From Chryseomicrobium palamuruense (lineage in GTDB: Bacteria; Bacillota; Bacilli; Bacillales_A; Planococcaceae), in NCBI RefSeq assembly GCF_042649045.1, contig NZ_JBHSEF010000011.1, positions 62,001-126,000 of the forward strand: a stretch of DNA of 64,000 nt. The letters are read 5' to 3'. Position numbers and translations under genes: made by a program. The notes under the pieces were generated by a model. It was not told where the DNA came from. It saw only the letters and a list, made by a program, of their open reading frames with translations, and searched no databases. Each line of letters starts with the position of its first letter. Position 1 is the stretch's first letter. Below, piece by piece: positions 18,575-27,861 of this stretch.

Positions 18575-19519
18575 ATGAAACTTGCATTTATTTTTCCGGG
18601 ACAAGGTTCACAAAGTGTCGGTATGGCAAAAGAACTTGTTGAAGAATACCCAAAATACCAAAAGTATTTAGATGTTGCAGAAGAAGCACTCGGCTATTCG
18701 ATTTCCAATTTGATGTTCAATGGACCGATAGAAGAACTGACAAAAACGTATCACGCCCAACCTGCTCTATTACTTAGTAGCACGATTGCAGCTTCCCTAC
18801 TTATGGAGAACGGGATCGAGCCAGATTATGTGGCGGGTCATTCCCTGGGAGAATACTCGGCTCTTGTGATGGCAGGAACTCTCTCTGTAAAAGACGGGGC
18901 AGCCGTTGTCAACAAGCGAGGGAAGTTCATGAATGAAGCAGTTCCCGCTGGTGAAGGCGCGATGGCCGCTATTTTAGGATTGGATGCAGAGAAGTTGAAG
19001 CCAGTAACCGATGCAGTGACGGAACAAGGTCATTCTGTACAAATCGCCAACTTGAACTGCCCAGGCCAAATTGTCATTTCAGGAACGGCAGAAGGTGTAG
19101 ATAAGGCTTCCGCTCTAGCGAAAGAGGCGGGTGCAAAACGTGCTATACCTCTTACTGTCAGTGGTCCATTTCACTCTTCGTTGATGCGACCCGCTGCAGC
19201 TAAGCTTGGTGTGGAACTCACTCTCGTGTCCATGCACCCGCCCAAAATGCCGGTCGTGGCAAATGTTACGGCTCTTCCGGTGGGGGATGTCAGGACAATT
19301 CGTCAATTATTAATAGATCAAGTATCTTCTCCGGTTAGGTGGGAAGATTCTGTTCGCCAAATGATTGAGTTAGGTGTCGATACGTTTATTGAATGTGGGC
19401 CAGGAAATGTCCTTTCCGGACTCGTTCGAAAGATTGACCGTTCAGTTACCGTTCATTCGGTGTTTGATCCGGCAAGTTTAGAGAAAACAGTTCAAGCCCT
19501 AAAGGGGGAAACAATATGA
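18575..19519 (+). CDS. fabD: Malonyl-CoA:ACP transacylase
   Basis: FabD loads malonyl groups onto ACP for fatty-acid elongation. It opens with LAFIFPGQGSQSVGMAKEL. The nucleophile Ser (about residue 90) is in GHSLGEYSAL and the catalytic His in SGPFHSSLM. Length is 314 aa from ATG 18575, chosen because AAAGGAAAG precedes it and the family starts here; the longer ORF extends into plsX. It lies directly after plsX and overlaps fabG by 4 nt. Confidence 0.96.
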   Translation: MKLAFIFPGQGSQSVGMAKELVEEYPKYQKYLDVAEEALGYSISNLMFNGPIEELTKTYHAQPALLLSSTIAASLLMENGIEPDYVAGHSLGEYSALVMAGTLSVKDGAAVVNKRGKFMNEAVPAGEGAMAAILGLDAEKLKPVTDAVTEQGHSVQIANLNCPGQIVISGTAEGVDKASALAKEAGAKRAIPLTVSGPFHSSLMRPAAAKLGVELTLVSMHPPKMPVVANVTALPVGDVRTIRQLLIDQVSSPVRWEDSVRQMIELGVDTFIECGPGNVLSGLVRKIDRSVTVHSVFDPASLEKTVQALKGETI

Positions 19520-20259
19520 GTTTATCTGGAAAAGTTGCGGTCGTCACTGGCGCGTCCCGTGGCATTGGCCGTTCCATCGCCTTGCACTTAGCAGAAAAAG
19601 GGGCAAAGGTTGTTGTGAACTACAGTGGAAGCGAAGCGAAAGCGAAAGAGGTTGTTGAAAACATTAAATCTGCTGGTGGTGAGGCCATTGCGGTTCAAGC
19701 TTCTGTAGCGAGTGCGGACGACGTCACGCGACTAATGAAAGAAACGATGGATCAGTTTGGTTCTATTGATATTCTTGTCAACAATGCAGGGATTACGCGT
19801 GACAATCTCCTCATGCGTATGAAGGATGATGAGTGGGAAGATGTCATCTCAACGAATTTAAAGGGAGTGTACCTAACGACGAAGGCTGTGGCACGACAGA
19901 TGATGAAACAGCGTAAAGGCCGCATCATTAACGTATCGTCAATTGTTGGCGCAACAGGTAACCCAGGACAAACCAACTATGTCGCTGCAAAGGCTGGTGT
20001 CATCGGGATGACGAAGTCTGTAGCGCAAGAATTGGCGTCCCGCGGCATTACAGTAAATGCGGTGGCTCCAGGTTTTATTGAAACGGAAATGACAGAACAA
20101 TTGCCGGAAGATATTAAATCGGCCATGCTTGCGCAAATTCCTCTTCAACATTTCGGAAAGCCGGAAGATATCGCTGCTGCTATTGAATTTCTCGCTTCAG
20201 ATGAAGCGGGATATATTACAGGGCAGACGCTACACGTTAACGGCGGAATGTATATGTAA
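19516..20259 (+). CDS. fabG: 3-oxoacyl-ACP reductase
   Basis: An NADPH-dependent short-chain dehydrogenase that reduces 3-oxoacyl-ACP in each elongation cycle. Cofactor motif TGASRGIGRSIA, the NNAGITRDNLLMRM segment, catalytic Ser in NVSSIVGATGN, and Tyr155/Lys159 in YVAAKAG. The C-terminal GFIETEMTEQLP and ITGQTLHVNGG are typical of FabG. Length 247 aa. An AAAGGGGGAAAC ribosome-binding site lies in the end of fabD. Confidence 0.96.
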   Translation: MSLSGKVAVVTGASRGIGRSIALHLAEKGAKVVVNYSGSEAKAKEVVENIKSAGGEAIAVQASVASADDVTRLMKETMDQFGSIDILVNNAGITRDNLLMRMKDDEWEDVISTNLKGVYLTTKAVARQMMKQRKGRIINVSSIVGATGNPGQTNYVAAKAGVIGMTKSVAQELASRGITVNAVAPGFIETEMTEQLPEDIKSAMLAQIPLQHFGKPEDIAAAIEFLASDEAGYITGQTLHVNGGMYM

Positions 20260-20261
20260 TC

Positions 20262-20290
20262 TGGTCAGACCACTAAATATTTCGTATACT
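20262..20290 (+). promoter_or_regulatory. Candidate acpP promoter with palindrome over the -35
   Basis: TGGTCA (20262-20267), 17-nt spacer, TATACT (20285-20290). The -35 box is part of a perfect palindrome TGGTC-A-GACCA (20262-20272) that starts 2 nt after the fabG stop codon. The -10 is close to consensus; the -35 is weak, which would suit a controlled promoter. Confidence 0.5.
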
Positions 20291-20312
20291 TATTTGAGGG
20301 GAGGTGACTTAA

Positions 20313-20552
20313 ATGTCAACAGTATTAGAACGCGTAACAAAAGTAATCGTCGACCGTCTTGGTGTCGATGAAAGCGAAGTGAAAATGGAAGCGTCTTTCC
20401 GTGAGGATCTAGGTGCAGATTCATTAGACGTAGTTGAACTTGTGATGGAACTTGAAGATGAGTTCGACATGGAAATTTCAGACGAAGAAGCTGAAAACAT
20501 CTCAACTGTAGGTTCTGCAGTTACTTATATTGAAAGCAAGATAGGCGAATAA
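20313..20552 (+). CDS. acpP: Acyl carrier protein
   Basis: A small acidic helical protein that carries growing acyl chains on 4'-phosphopantetheine. The attachment Ser37 is in the invariant DSLD motif (GADSLDVVELVMELE). Length 79 aa. A GAGGGGAGGTGACTT ribosome-binding site precedes the ATG, as expected for an abundantly made protein. It closes the fapR-plsX-fabD-fabG-acpP cluster and is separated from rnc by a probable terminator. Confidence 0.97.
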   Translation: MSTVLERVTKVIVDRLGVDESEVKMEASFREDLGADSLDVVELVMELEDEFDMEISDEEAENISTVGSAVTYIESKIGE

Positions 20553-20555
20553 GGA

Positions 20556-20610
20556 ATGGGAGCACTTAGAGGACGTGTAAAATCGACACTTCTCTAGTGT
20601 TCCTTTTCTT
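20556..20610 (+). terminator. Probable terminator after acpP
   Basis: GGGAGCACTTAGAGGA can pair imperfectly with TTCTCTAGTGTTCC around an internal GTGT/ACAC helix, followed by TTTTCTTTT. The stem has a bulge, so confidence is moderate. Confidence 0.6.
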
Positions 20611-20687
20611 TTGCTGAGACTATGCAAGTCACAAAATAACAAGTAAACTAGTAAGGATAGACTCATATTTAGAAAGGCTGAGACCGA

Positions 20688-21422
20688 ATGAAGGAATCAA
20701 AAAAACGCCCTTTATATAGCCAAGATGCAAAAAAACGAATGGAAGCATTTCAACAAGATAGTGGAATCCGTTTTTCAAATGAAGCAGTACTGTTTGAGGC
20801 ATTTACTCATTCTTCGTATGTCAATGAACATAGACGCAAAGCATTTGTTGACAATGAGCGTTTAGAATTTTTAGGAGACGCCGTTTTAGAAGTTGCCGTC
20901 TCGCAATATTTGTTTCACAGATATCCTAAAATGACCGAGGGAGAGTTGACGAAACTTAGAGCTTCTATAGTCTGTGAACCGTCCCTTGTTCATTTGGCGA
21001 ATGAACTGCAACTAGGTACCTATATTTTGCTTGGAAAAGGCGAAGAAAACACGGGTGGACGCCAGAGGCCTGCTCTACTTGCAGATGTGTTTGAAGCACT
21101 TGTAGGAGCTCTCTATTTAGATAAGGGTCTTGATCCAGTTATTGAATTGCTTGAAAAAGTGATGTTCCCGAAAGTGGAAATCGGCGCCTTTTCAAAAGTG
21201 ACCGATTATAAGAGTCAATTACAAGAACTTGTGCAACAAGATAATGCAGGTCAACTAAAATATGACATTATTGAAGAAAAGGGCCCTGCGCATAATCGAA
21301 TCTTTGTGTCTCAAGTATCTCTTGACGAACAAATGCTTGGAGAAGGAAGCGGACGTTCGAAAAAAGAAGCAGAACAACAAGCAGCTCAGCTGGCTATTGT
21401 GAAATTGAAATCGGAGGATTGA
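20688..21422 (+). CDS. rnc: Ribonuclease III
   Basis: A double-strand-specific endoribonuclease for rRNA precursors and structured RNAs. The catalytic signature NERLEFLGDAVLEVAVS is near residues 62-78, with EALVGALYLDKG carrying the second acidic metal site. The C-terminal ~70 residues form the dsRNA-binding domain (DYKSQLQELVQQ...GSGRSKKEAEQQAAQLA). Length 244 aa. It ends 2 nt before the smc ATG; rnc-smc-ftsY is the standard Firmicutes order. Confidence 0.96.
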   Translation: MKESKKRPLYSQDAKKRMEAFQQDSGIRFSNEAVLFEAFTHSSYVNEHRRKAFVDNERLEFLGDAVLEVAVSQYLFHRYPKMTEGELTKLRASIVCEPSLVHLANELQLGTYILLGKGEENTGGRQRPALLADVFEALVGALYLDKGLDPVIELLEKVMFPKVEIGAFSKVTDYKSQLQELVQQDNAGQLKYDIIEEKGPAHNRIFVSQVSLDEQMLGEGSGRSKKEAEQQAAQLAIVKLKSED

Positions 21423-21424
21423 CC

Positions 21425-24400
21425 ATGTTTTTAAAGAGGCTGGAAATTGTAGGCTTCAAATCATTTGCAGAACGAATCGCGGTGGATTTCGTTCCAGGTG
21501 TAACGGCTGTAGTCGGACCGAATGGAAGTGGGAAGAGCAATATTACGGATGCGATTCGTTGGGTTCTCGGAGAACAGTCAGCAAAATCTCTTCGCGGAAG
21601 TAAAATGGAAGACGTTATTTTCGCAGGTAGTGCAAGCCGAAAACAGCTGAATTTTGCAGAAGTGACATTGGTGCTCGATAACAGTCAGAACGTATTACAA
21701 ACCGAATACGAAGAAGTCAGTGTCACGCGTCGTGTCTACCGCTCTGGCGATTCAGACTATCTACTCAATCGGCAAAATTGTCGCTTAAAAGACATTACGG
21801 AGCTTTTTATGGATTCGGGTCTTGGAAGAGAAGCATTCTCCATCATTTCTCAAGGGAAAGTTGACGAGATTTTAAATAGCAAAGCAGAAGATCGCCGAGC
21901 CATTTTCGAAGAAACAGCCGGTGTTTTAAAATACAAACAACGCAAAAGAAAAGCGGAATACAAATTGATTGAAACCGATGACAATTTAAGTCGAGTTCGT
22001 GATATTTTGCATGAGCTAGAAGCAAGGATTGAACCGCTTCAAATTCAGGCATCGATTGCACGAGACTATCTGGATTTCTCGAGTGAGCTGAAAGACAGAG
22101 AAGTCAATGTCACAATTTTTGATATGTCGGAAGCAATGAAAAACGTCACAAGCGAAAATCAACTTCTAGAATCACTCCAACAACAATCAGATGAAATTGC
22201 TAACAACCGACGAAGCCTTTCTCAACAGTTGGCTAAATTACGAGAAGAACTTGCGCAAAAAGAACAGCTTCTTGATGAAAAACAAGATCTTGCTGTAAAT
22301 GTTACGAGCGACTTAGAACGGCAAGAAGGTCGTAAACTGGTCTTACTGGAAAAAGAACAGAATGCTCATCAACAAGCGAATAAATTGCAGGAAGCCATTC
22401 GCACAGCAGAACTTGAACTTACTGAACTCGAACAACGTCATCTGCAGATTGTGAATGCCCTTCAAGAAAAGCAACGGATTCATTCAGAAAAACGTTTGGA
22501 AAGAAAGCGTTTAGAACAATTGCTTCACACGTCAGAGGATGAACTGGAAGTTCAAATCGATCAATTAAAAGCGGACTACATAGAAATATTAAATGAGGAA
22601 GCAGCTTTAAAGAACGAACAACGCATGCTTGAAGCGCAAGTTGAAAAACAAAGCTTTCAATGGAAACGTGTGGAACAAGAAGGGCAAACAGTAAAACATG
22701 AGCTTCAGCAAGCAGAAGAACGTGAAGTATCTCTTCGCCTTGTAAAAGAACAAGCTGAAGAAAAACTAGAGAAAGCGCTGGACCAGTACAAACAAAAGAA
22801 AAACGAATTAAATGAACTGACGGATACGTATGAAACAAAAAGACAAGTTTTATTTGAAGGCTATCAACAGCTTCAGGGACTTAAGGCGAGACGGGATTCG
22901 TTAGAAGATTTAGAAGCAGAGTTCACTGGCTATTTCCAGGGTGTCCGTGAGCTTTTAAAATTGCGTGACAAGAAGGAAATGCCAGGTGTGGAAGGCGCTG
23001 TTGCGGAACTCCTAACGATTCCTCCAGATTATGTGCAAGCCATTGATACAGCCATTGGAGGACAAGCCCAGCATATTGTGATGCAGGACGCTAAAAGCGC
23101 AAGACAAGCGATTGCCTACTTAAAAACAAAACATTTGGGTAGAGCCACTTTCTTACCGTTAGATACGATGAAACCTCGCTTCGTTCAACCGAATTCACTT
23201 CGACTTGCTGAACAGCATTCCGATTTTATCGCTACGGCAAATACATTGGTGCAAACTGAACCACGCTTTGTATCCATTCGTGATCATCTCTTAGGTCACA
23301 TTGTTATTGCCAAGTCATTAAAAGGCGCAAATGAAATTGCCAAACTACTGAATTTCTCTTACCGTGTCGTAACCATTGAAGGAGATGTTGTGAATCCTGG
23401 AGGGTCATTGACAGGGGGAGCCTTGAAGAAGCAGAGCTCGGTATTCACAAGAAAAACAGAGCTGACGAAACTTGTAGGTTCTGTAGAGAAGCTAGAAAAA
23501 GACCTCCAGAAAGCAGAAAGTACAGTCCATTTATTGAAAGAGCAAAAGTCAGCGAAAGAAGTTGATCTTGAATCGCTCCGTGAAACTGGAGAAAAACTGC
23601 GATCTGAACAGCAGCGAATGGTAAGTGACTGGACTGCAGCAGTGTCCACTGCGGACCGTTTGCGCGACCGCTATACAAGATACTCACTTCAACAAGAAGA
23701 GCAAGGTAGTGACCATTTAGAGGCTCAGCAGCGTATACAAGTCATTGCCAATCAGCTTGCTGATTATCTAACATCAGGAAAAGAGCTCTCATCGCAAATT
23801 GAAGAGTTAAACAACTTAAAATCGCAGTCGGTCAAACATCGCGACACCATCCAGAACCAGTTGGGTGAGTTAATGACAACGATTGCTGTTTTAAGTGAGC
23901 AAATTCATCAGCTTGAACGTGATCAACAAATGACAACAGAAAGCATGGTAAAAGCTCAAGCACAAATCCATACGTGGAAACAAGAACTTGAATGGTACCA
24001 AAATGATTCCGAGGGCCAATCTCTTCCGGATGTTGAAAAGCAAATCGAAATACTAAAACTTCAAAAACAACAACTAGGTGAAGAAATTACAGCGCTTCGC
24101 TCCAGTCGTCAACAGCTCCACCAGTCGATTCGAACACTTGAACTAGAAGAGACACGAATTGGAGACCAGCAACAGGAAACGACAATCAGAATTGAAAAGC
24201 TGCAGTTCCACAGCAAACAACGTCAGGAATTGATTACTAAGGGTCACGAACTCTTAGAAGATCGCTATGAAACAACCTATGAAGAGGCCCTTACTACTTT
24301 TACACAACCGGATGATCTGGACAGAGAACGTGCCAAAATAAGGTTACTTAAAAAATCGATTGACGAACTCGGGCCAGTAAACATAAGTGCCGTGGAAGAA

Positions 24401-24970
24401 TTTGAACAGGTCAAGGAGCGTTATGACTTTTTACATGAACAGCGAGAAGACCTGCTCGCCGCCAAAGAAACACTCCACGACGCCATTTCCGAGATGGATA
24501 TGGCAATGACAGAAAGGTTCTCAACGACGTTCTTTGCGATACAGGAGCATTTCCGCAGCGTATTCCGGAAACTGTTTGGCGGAGGTCAGGCGGATTTAGT
24601 TCTGACCGATCCTTCGAACATGCTTGAAACCGGAATCGAAATTGTCGCACAGCCTCCGGGTAAAAAACTACAAAACCTGAGTCTGTTGTCTGGGGGAGAA
24701 CGAGCCCTGACAGCCATTGCCTTATTATTTGCTATCCTTCAAACGCGTCCTGTACCATTCTGTATACTGGATGAAGTAGAAGCGGCGCTTGATGAGGCAA
24801 ATGTCGTTCGGTATAGTAACTACCTGCACCAATTTTCAGGAGAGACTCAGTTTATCGTGATTACTCACCGAAAAGGAACAATGGAAGGTGCAGATGTATT
24901 ATATGGTGTGACGATGCAAGAATCCGGCGTTTCCAAATTGGTGTCAGTGAAGCTTGAAGAATATGTATAA
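21425..24970 (+). CDS. smc: Chromosome partition/condensation ATPase SMC
   Basis: SMC forms the ATP-driven ring with ScpA and ScpB that organises the chromosome. The N-terminal head has Walker A GPNGSGKSN at about residues 32-40. Two long coiled-coil stretches flank a hinge (about 505-665, including EGAVAELLTIPPDY and NPGGSLTGGALKK). The C-terminal head carries the ABC signature LLSGGERALTAIALL and Walker B FCILDEVEAALDEAN. Length 1181 aa is close to B. subtilis SMC. I use ATG 21425 (MFLKRLEIVGFKSF), not the TTG two codons earlier. Confidence 0.97.
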   Translation: MFLKRLEIVGFKSFAERIAVDFVPGVTAVVGPNGSGKSNITDAIRWVLGEQSAKSLRGSKMEDVIFAGSASRKQLNFAEVTLVLDNSQNVLQTEYEEVSVTRRVYRSGDSDYLLNRQNCRLKDITELFMDSGLGREAFSIISQGKVDEILNSKAEDRRAIFEETAGVLKYKQRKRKAEYKLIETDDNLSRVRDILHELEARIEPLQIQASIARDYLDFSSELKDREVNVTIFDMSEAMKNVTSENQLLESLQQQSDEIANNRRSLSQQLAKLREELAQKEQLLDEKQDLAVNVTSDLERQEGRKLVLLEKEQNAHQQANKLQEAIRTAELELTELEQRHLQIVNALQEKQRIHSEKRLERKRLEQLLHTSEDELEVQIDQLKADYIEILNEEAALKNEQRMLEAQVEKQSFQWKRVEQEGQTVKHELQQAEEREVSLRLVKEQAEEKLEKALDQYKQKKNELNELTDTYETKRQVLFEGYQQLQGLKARRDSLEDLEAEFTGYFQGVRELLKLRDKKEMPGVEGAVAELLTIPPDYVQAIDTAIGGQAQHIVMQDAKSARQAIAYLKTKHLGRATFLPLDTMKPRFVQPNSLRLAEQHSDFIATANTLVQTEPRFVSIRDHLLGHIVIAKSLKGANEIAKLLNFSYRVVTIEGDVVNPGGSLTGGALKKQSSVFTRKTELTKLVGSVEKLEKDLQKAESTVHLLKEQKSAKEVDLESLRETGEKLRSEQQRMVSDWTAAVSTADRLRDRYTRYSLQQEEQGSDHLEAQQRIQVIANQLADYLTSGKELSSQIEELNNLKSQSVKHRDTIQNQLGELMTTIAVLSEQIHQLERDQQMTTESMVKAQAQIHTWKQELEWYQNDSEGQSLPDVEKQIEILKLQKQQLGEEITALRSSRQQLHQSIRTLELEETRIGDQQQETTIRIEKLQFHSKQRQELITKGHELLEDRYETTYEEALTTFTQPDDLDRERAKIRLLKKSIDELGPVNISAVEEFEQVKERYDFLHEQREDLLAAKETLHDAISEMDMAMTERFSTTFFAIQEHFRSVFRKLFGGGQADLVLTDPSNMLETGIEIVAQPPGKKLQNLSLLSGGERALTAIALLFAILQTRPVPFCILDEVEAALDEANVVRYSNYLHQFSGETQFIVITHRKGTMEGADVLYGVTMQESGVSKLVSVKLEEYV

Positions 24971-24982
24971 AGGGTGAAAAAA

Positions 24983-26008
24983 ATGAGTTTCTTTAAGAGG
25001 TTAAAAGAAAAGGTGAGCGGTACACCTGAAGAACAAATTGAAAAACAATCAATTACCGAAAAGTTTAAAGGTGGACTAACAAAAACACGTGAGCAATTTA
25101 CTTCAAAAGTAAATGATCTTGTGGCAAAATACCGCAAAGTCGATGAGGATTTCTTTGAAGAACTCGAAGAACTGCTTTTGCAAGCGGATGTTGGTTTCGA
25201 AACAGTGATGGAACTGATGGACAAACTTCGTTATGAAGTACAGCGGAAAAACATCAAAGATACTTCTGGAATCCAATCGGTGATCTCCGAGAAGTTGGTC
25301 GAGATCTACGAAAGTGGACAAGAAGAATTAAATACACTCAACCTTCCTGAAGAAGGACTAGGGGTCATCTTATTCGTAGGTGTCAACGGTGTGGGGAAAA
25401 CAACCACTATCGGAAAGCTTGCACATCAATTAAAAGAACAAGGCAAAACTGTGATGCTAGCAGCAGGGGATACATTCCGCGCAGGAGCTATTGATCAACT
25501 CCAGGAATGGGGGAACCGTGTGGGCGTAGAAGTCATCAAGCAAGCAGAAGGTTCAGATCCAGCAGCAGTGATGTACGATGCCATTCGGGCTGCCAAGAGC
25601 CGCGGAGTTGACGTGTTGATTTGTGATACCGCTGGACGTTTACAAAACAAAGTGAACTTGATGAATGAACTCGAAAAAATCCACCGTGTCATTTCTCGTG
25701 AAGTACCCGAGGCACCCCATGAAGTCTTGCTTGCGCTAGATGCAACAACTGGTCAAAATGCCTTAATTCAAGCACAAACGTTTAAAGAAGCAACCAATGT
25801 AACAGGAATTGTCTTAACCAAACTGGATGGCACAGCAAAAGGCGGAATCGTTCTTGCGATTCGCAATAAACTCGGTATCCCTGTTAAATTTGTAGGACTG
25901 GGAGAAAAAATGGATGACCTACAACCGTTTGATGCAGAGAAATATGTGTATGGATTATTTGCAGAAGGGCTTGAACTCGAGGAAGCGTCTGAATCAGAAG
26001 ACAAGTAA
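24983..26008 (+). CDS. ftsY: Signal recognition particle receptor FtsY
   Basis: FtsY is the membrane-associated SRP-receptor GTPase that pairs with Ffh. It starts MSFFKRLKEKVSG, a short basic amphipathic N-terminus typical of Bacillales rather than the long acidic A domain of E. coli. The NG domain has G1 GVNGVGKTTTIGKLA near residue 136, AAGDTFRAGA, G3 DTAGRLQNK and TKLDGTAKGG. Length 341 aa from ATG 24983 (AAAGGGTG precedes it). It follows smc after 12 nt and is separated from its partner ffh only by ylxM. Confidence 0.96.
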   Translation: MSFFKRLKEKVSGTPEEQIEKQSITEKFKGGLTKTREQFTSKVNDLVAKYRKVDEDFFEELEELLLQADVGFETVMELMDKLRYEVQRKNIKDTSGIQSVISEKLVEIYESGQEELNTLNLPEEGLGVILFVGVNGVGKTTTIGKLAHQLKEQGKTVMLAAGDTFRAGAIDQLQEWGNRVGVEVIKQAEGSDPAAVMYDAIRAAKSRGVDVLICDTAGRLQNKVNLMNELEKIHRVISREVPEAPHEVLLALDATTGQNALIQAQTFKEATNVTGIVLTKLDGTAKGGIVLAIRNKLGIPVKFVGLGEKMDDLQPFDAEKYVYGLFAEGLELEEASESEDK

Positions 26009-26014
26009 AATTAC

Positions 26015-26043
26015 TTGACAGTATAATTCACTGCACGTAGACT
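26015..26043 (+). promoter_or_regulatory. Probable ylxM-ffh promoter
   Basis: Perfect -35 TTGACA (26015-26020), 17-nt spacer, -10 TAGACT (26038-26043), starting 6 nt after the ftsY stop and 28 nt before the ylxM start. Confidence 0.75.
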
Positions 26044-26070
26044 AGATGAGTATAGATAAGGAGCGAGAAG

Positions 26071-26400
26071 ATGATTGAGAAAACAACGCGAATTAACTTT
26101 CTTTTCGATTTTTATCAGTCTCTATTAACAGACAAACAACGTTCCTATATGGAACTCTATTATTTAGATGATCTTTCTCTGGGAGAAATTGCGGAAGAGT
26201 ATGAAATCTCTAGACAAGCTGTCTACGATAATATTCGCCGCACGGAAATGATGCTCGAAGAATACGAAACAAAGCTCAATTTATTTGAAAAATTCCAACA
26301 GCGTCAGCAATTGATTCTTGAACTCGAAGAGCGTATTCAAAAAGGTCAGTCACCAGCTCAGCTTGGAGAAATCATTGAACAATTGAAAAGCGTCGAATAG
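26071..26400 (+). CDS. ylxM: UPF0122 family helix-turn-helix protein YlxM
   Basis: A 109-residue protein of the YlxM/p13 family. The segment LDDLSLGEIAEEYEISRQAVYDNIRR is a sigma-region-4-like helix-turn-helix, followed by a helical, Glu/Gln-rich C-terminal tail. The family is encoded next to ffh in Firmicutes and has been linked to modulating SRP activity, though its exact role is not settled. AAGGAGCGAG precedes the ATG, and ffh follows after 12 nt. Confidence 0.92.
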   Translation: MIEKTTRINFLFDFYQSLLTDKQRSYMELYYLDDLSLGEIAEEYEISRQAVYDNIRRTEMMLEEYETKLNLFEKFQQRQQLILELEERIQKGQSPAQLGEIIEQLKSVE

Positions 26401-26412
26401 GAGGAGATACGC

Positions 26413-27768
26413 GTGGCATTTGAAGGTTTAGCAGAACGTCTCCAAGGGACGATGCAAAAAATTAAAGGCAAAGGAAAAATCAACGAAGCCGACGTCAAAG
26501 AAATGATGCGTGAAGTTCGCTTTGCGTTAATTGAAGCAGATGTGAACTTAAAAGTTGTAAAAGAGTTCGTCAAAACAGTTTCTGAACGTGCCGTCGGTCA
26601 AGATGTCATGAAAAGTTTAACCCCTGGTCAACAGGTCATTAAGATTGTTAAAGACGAGTTAACTCAGTTAATGGGGGGAGAACAAAGTAAAATCAGCTTC
26701 TCTACTCGTCCCCCTACCATTATTATGATGGTCGGGCTTCAAGGGGCTGGGAAGACAACAACTTCAGGAAAGCTTGCTTCTGTCTTGCGCAAAAAATACA
26801 ATAAGAAACCACTTTTAGTGGCTGCGGACATTTACCGTCCAGCTGCCATTAAGCAGCTCGAAACGCTCGGTAAGCAATTGTCTTTACCGGTCTTTTCCCT
26901 CGGTACAGAAGTTTCTCCTGTAGAGATTGCTCGACAGGCCATTGAGCACGCAAAACAAGAACATCATGATGTGGTTCTCATCGATACGGCTGGCCGCTTA
27001 CATGTCGATGAAATACTAATGGATGAACTAAAACAAATTCGTGCTATCAAAGAGCCGGATGAAATTTTCTTAGTCGTCGATTCGATGACTGGTCAAGATG
27101 CCGTAAACGTATCGCAGAGTTTTGATGGCGCCCTAGGAATTACTGGTGTGGTGCTCACGAAACTTGATGGGGACACGCGTGGTGGAGCCGCACTATCTAT
27201 TCGTTCCGTTACTCAAAAACCGATAAAGTTCGTCGGGATGGGTGAAAAAATGGATGCGCTGGAAGAGTTCCATCCAGACCGTATGGCTTCTCGTATCCTT
27301 GGCATGGGAGATGTCTTATCTCTTATTGAAAAGGCACAGACAGAAGTAGATGAGTCCAAAGTGAAAGAACTCGAAGAGAAAATTCGTACACAGTCTTTCA
27401 CATTTGATGATTTTATCGAACAGCTACAACAAGTGAAAAAAATGGGACCGCTTGATGAAATTTTAAAAATGCTCCCTGGAGCAGGTAAAATTAAAGGCTT
27501 AGAAAATGCGAAAGTGGATGAAAAACAGATGGGGCGAATTGAGGCTATCATTTACGCGATGACTCCTCAAGAAAAGACGAACCCAGAGATCATGAACGGC
27601 AGTCGTAAGAAACGAATTGCCAAAGGTTCAGGTACATCCATTCAAGAAGTCAATCGTCTTCTGAAGCAGTTTGAAGATATGAAAAAGATGATGAAACAGA
27701 TGTCTGGAATGCAACAAAAAGGTAAGAAAAAGATGAATTTCCCAGGCATGGACAGCCTTTTTAAATAA
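26413..27768 (+). CDS. ffh: Signal recognition particle protein Ffh (SRP54)
   Basis: Ffh binds signal sequences and the SRP RNA and docks on FtsY. N and G domains: G1 GLQGAGKTTTSGKLA near residue 107, ADIYRPAAI, DTAGRLHVD and TKLDGDTRGG. The C-terminal methionine-rich M domain (about 300-451) includes the RNA-binding segment GSRKKRIAKGSGTS and a Met-rich stretch KKMMKQMSGMQ. Length 451 aa. Start is GTG 26413 after AGGAGGAG. Confidence 0.96.
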   Translation: MAFEGLAERLQGTMQKIKGKGKINEADVKEMMREVRFALIEADVNLKVVKEFVKTVSERAVGQDVMKSLTPGQQVIKIVKDELTQLMGGEQSKISFSTRPPTIIMMVGLQGAGKTTTSGKLASVLRKKYNKKPLLVAADIYRPAAIKQLETLGKQLSLPVFSLGTEVSPVEIARQAIEHAKQEHHDVVLIDTAGRLHVDEILMDELKQIRAIKEPDEIFLVVDSMTGQDAVNVSQSFDGALGITGVVLTKLDGDTRGGAALSIRSVTQKPIKFVGMGEKMDALEEFHPDRMASRILGMGDVLSLIEKAQTEVDESKVKELEEKIRTQSFTFDDFIEQLQQVKKMGPLDEILKMLPGAGKIKGLENAKVDEKQMGRIEAIIYAMTPQEKTNPEIMNGSRKKRIAKGSGTSIQEVNRLLKQFEDMKKMMKQMSGMQQKGKKKMNFPGMDSLFK

Positions 27769-27794
27769 CTTTATGTAGTGTTAAGAAAAAACAC

Positions 27795-27826
27795 TTTACA
27801 AACCATAAAATCCTTGGTAATATACT
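27795..27826 (+). promoter_or_regulatory. Probable rpsP promoter
   Basis: TTTACA (27795-27800), 17-nt spacer, TAATAT (27818-27823), with an overlapping TATACT at 27821-27826. A small hairpin AGTGTT/AACACT (27777-27795) ends on the first base of the -35 box. Confidence 0.65.
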
Positions 27827-27861
27827 ATCTTGTGTGAAACTATTCGGAGGTGCAACAACAA

